The notes under the pieces: model-generated
What the model saw: the letters and a program-made list of their open reading frames with translations, nothing else
Database searches by the model: none
What the model was told of the DNA's origin: nothing
Made by a program: the position numbers and the translations under genes
NCBI GenBank assembly: GCA_964509545.1
Contig: CAZDXQ010000001.1
Coordinates: forward strand, 124,001 to 188,000
Origin: JADJWR01 sp964509545
Lineage (GTDB): Bacteria; Pseudomonadota; Gammaproteobacteria; Burkholderiales; Burkholderiaceae_F
DNA length: 64,000 nucleotides
Direction of reading: 5' to 3'
Shown here: positions 63,950-64,000 of the stretch, piece by piece
Layout of the letters: every line of letters starts with the position of its first letter
How positions within the stretch are numbered: the stretch's first letter is position 1

Positions 63950-64000
63950 CTACTTCTTCTCGGCCGGCGGTGCCGCAGGCGCAGCGACAACCGTGCCACC
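63950..64000 (-). CDS. C-terminal tail of a probable ccm gene
   Basis: Only 16 codons are inside the window, reading GGTVVAAPAAPPAEKK and a TAG stop. It lies 42 bases upstream of ccmI on the same strand, so it is probably the low-complexity end of CcmH, but the fragment itself carries no diagnostic residue. Confidence 0.4.
   Translation of the reverse strand, partial: GGTVVAAPAAPPAEKK

Overview
This is a GC-rich, densely packed chromosomal segment of a Gram-negative bacterium, most likely a betaproteobacterium (Rhodocyclales/Burkholderiales-like). The evidence is gene content and order: gpmA-envC-ctpA divergent from rhodanese-grxC-secB-gpsA; birA-coaX-SPOR; dat-DUF493-lipB-lipA; mreBCD-mrdA-rodA-rlpA divergent from gatCAB; gshB-manX-ptsH-ptsI; and torF-glnK-amtB divergent from ubiK-comM. 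The window is almost all core genome. I see no tRNA, rRNA, CRISPR array, prophage, integrase or transposase.

Layout. 1-5.3 kb: the end of slmA, then moeB-dsbB and gpmA-envC-ctpA on the minus strand. 5.3-9.8 kb: rhodanese, grxC, secB, gpsA, a LOG-family nucleotide hydrolase and a MetY-type sulfhydrylase. 9.8-12.7 kb: trmL, then birA-coaX-SPOR protein. 12.8-19.7 kb: a VanZ-like membrane protein, thioredoxin-like ferredoxin plus hydrolase, an unknown small protein, dat, DUF493, lipB, lipA and DUF4197. 19.7-26.1 kb: an envelope block with a membrane M48 protease, lemA (split from the protease by a palindromic element), dolP, yraN and a short LpoA-like protein, with rsmI divergent. 26.1-30.5 kb: a receptor-type Ser/Thr kinase, an M20 peptidase and an OmpA-like lipoprotein. 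30.5-41.1 kb: the elongasome cluster (mreBCD, mrdA, rodA, rlpA) and gatCAB. 41.1-48.1 kb: lipoprotein and unknown genes, pyrE, exonuclease III, an FMN reductase, a soluble M48 protease, an AmpG-like permease and a cupin. 48.1-50 kb: metX-metW behind a SAM-II-type riboswitch. 50-53.7 kb: a partial PTS with gshB. 54-57 kb: the nitrogen operon torF-glnK-amtB behind a sigma-54 promoter with an NtrC-like site. 57-61 kb: ubiK, two paralogous membrane-anchored Mrr-like proteins, and comM. 61-64 kb: a triheme cytochrome, protoporphyrinogen oxidase, ccmI and the tail of a probable ccm gene.

How it works together. Methionine synthesis by direct sulfhydrylation is represented by MetX/MetW and MetY. Lipoylation (LipB, LipA), cell elongation and septal peptidoglycan control (MreBCD, PBP2, RodA, RlpA, EnvC, SlmA, SPOR protein), outer-membrane quality control (DolP, LpoA-like, M48 proteases) and ammonium sensing and uptake are grouped in recognisable operons. 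The signals most worth a second look are the SAM-II/terminator leader of metX, the structured element between lemA and the M48 protease, the duplicated Mrr-like membrane proteins, the receptor kinase with an N-terminal sensor, and the sigma-54/NtrC control region.
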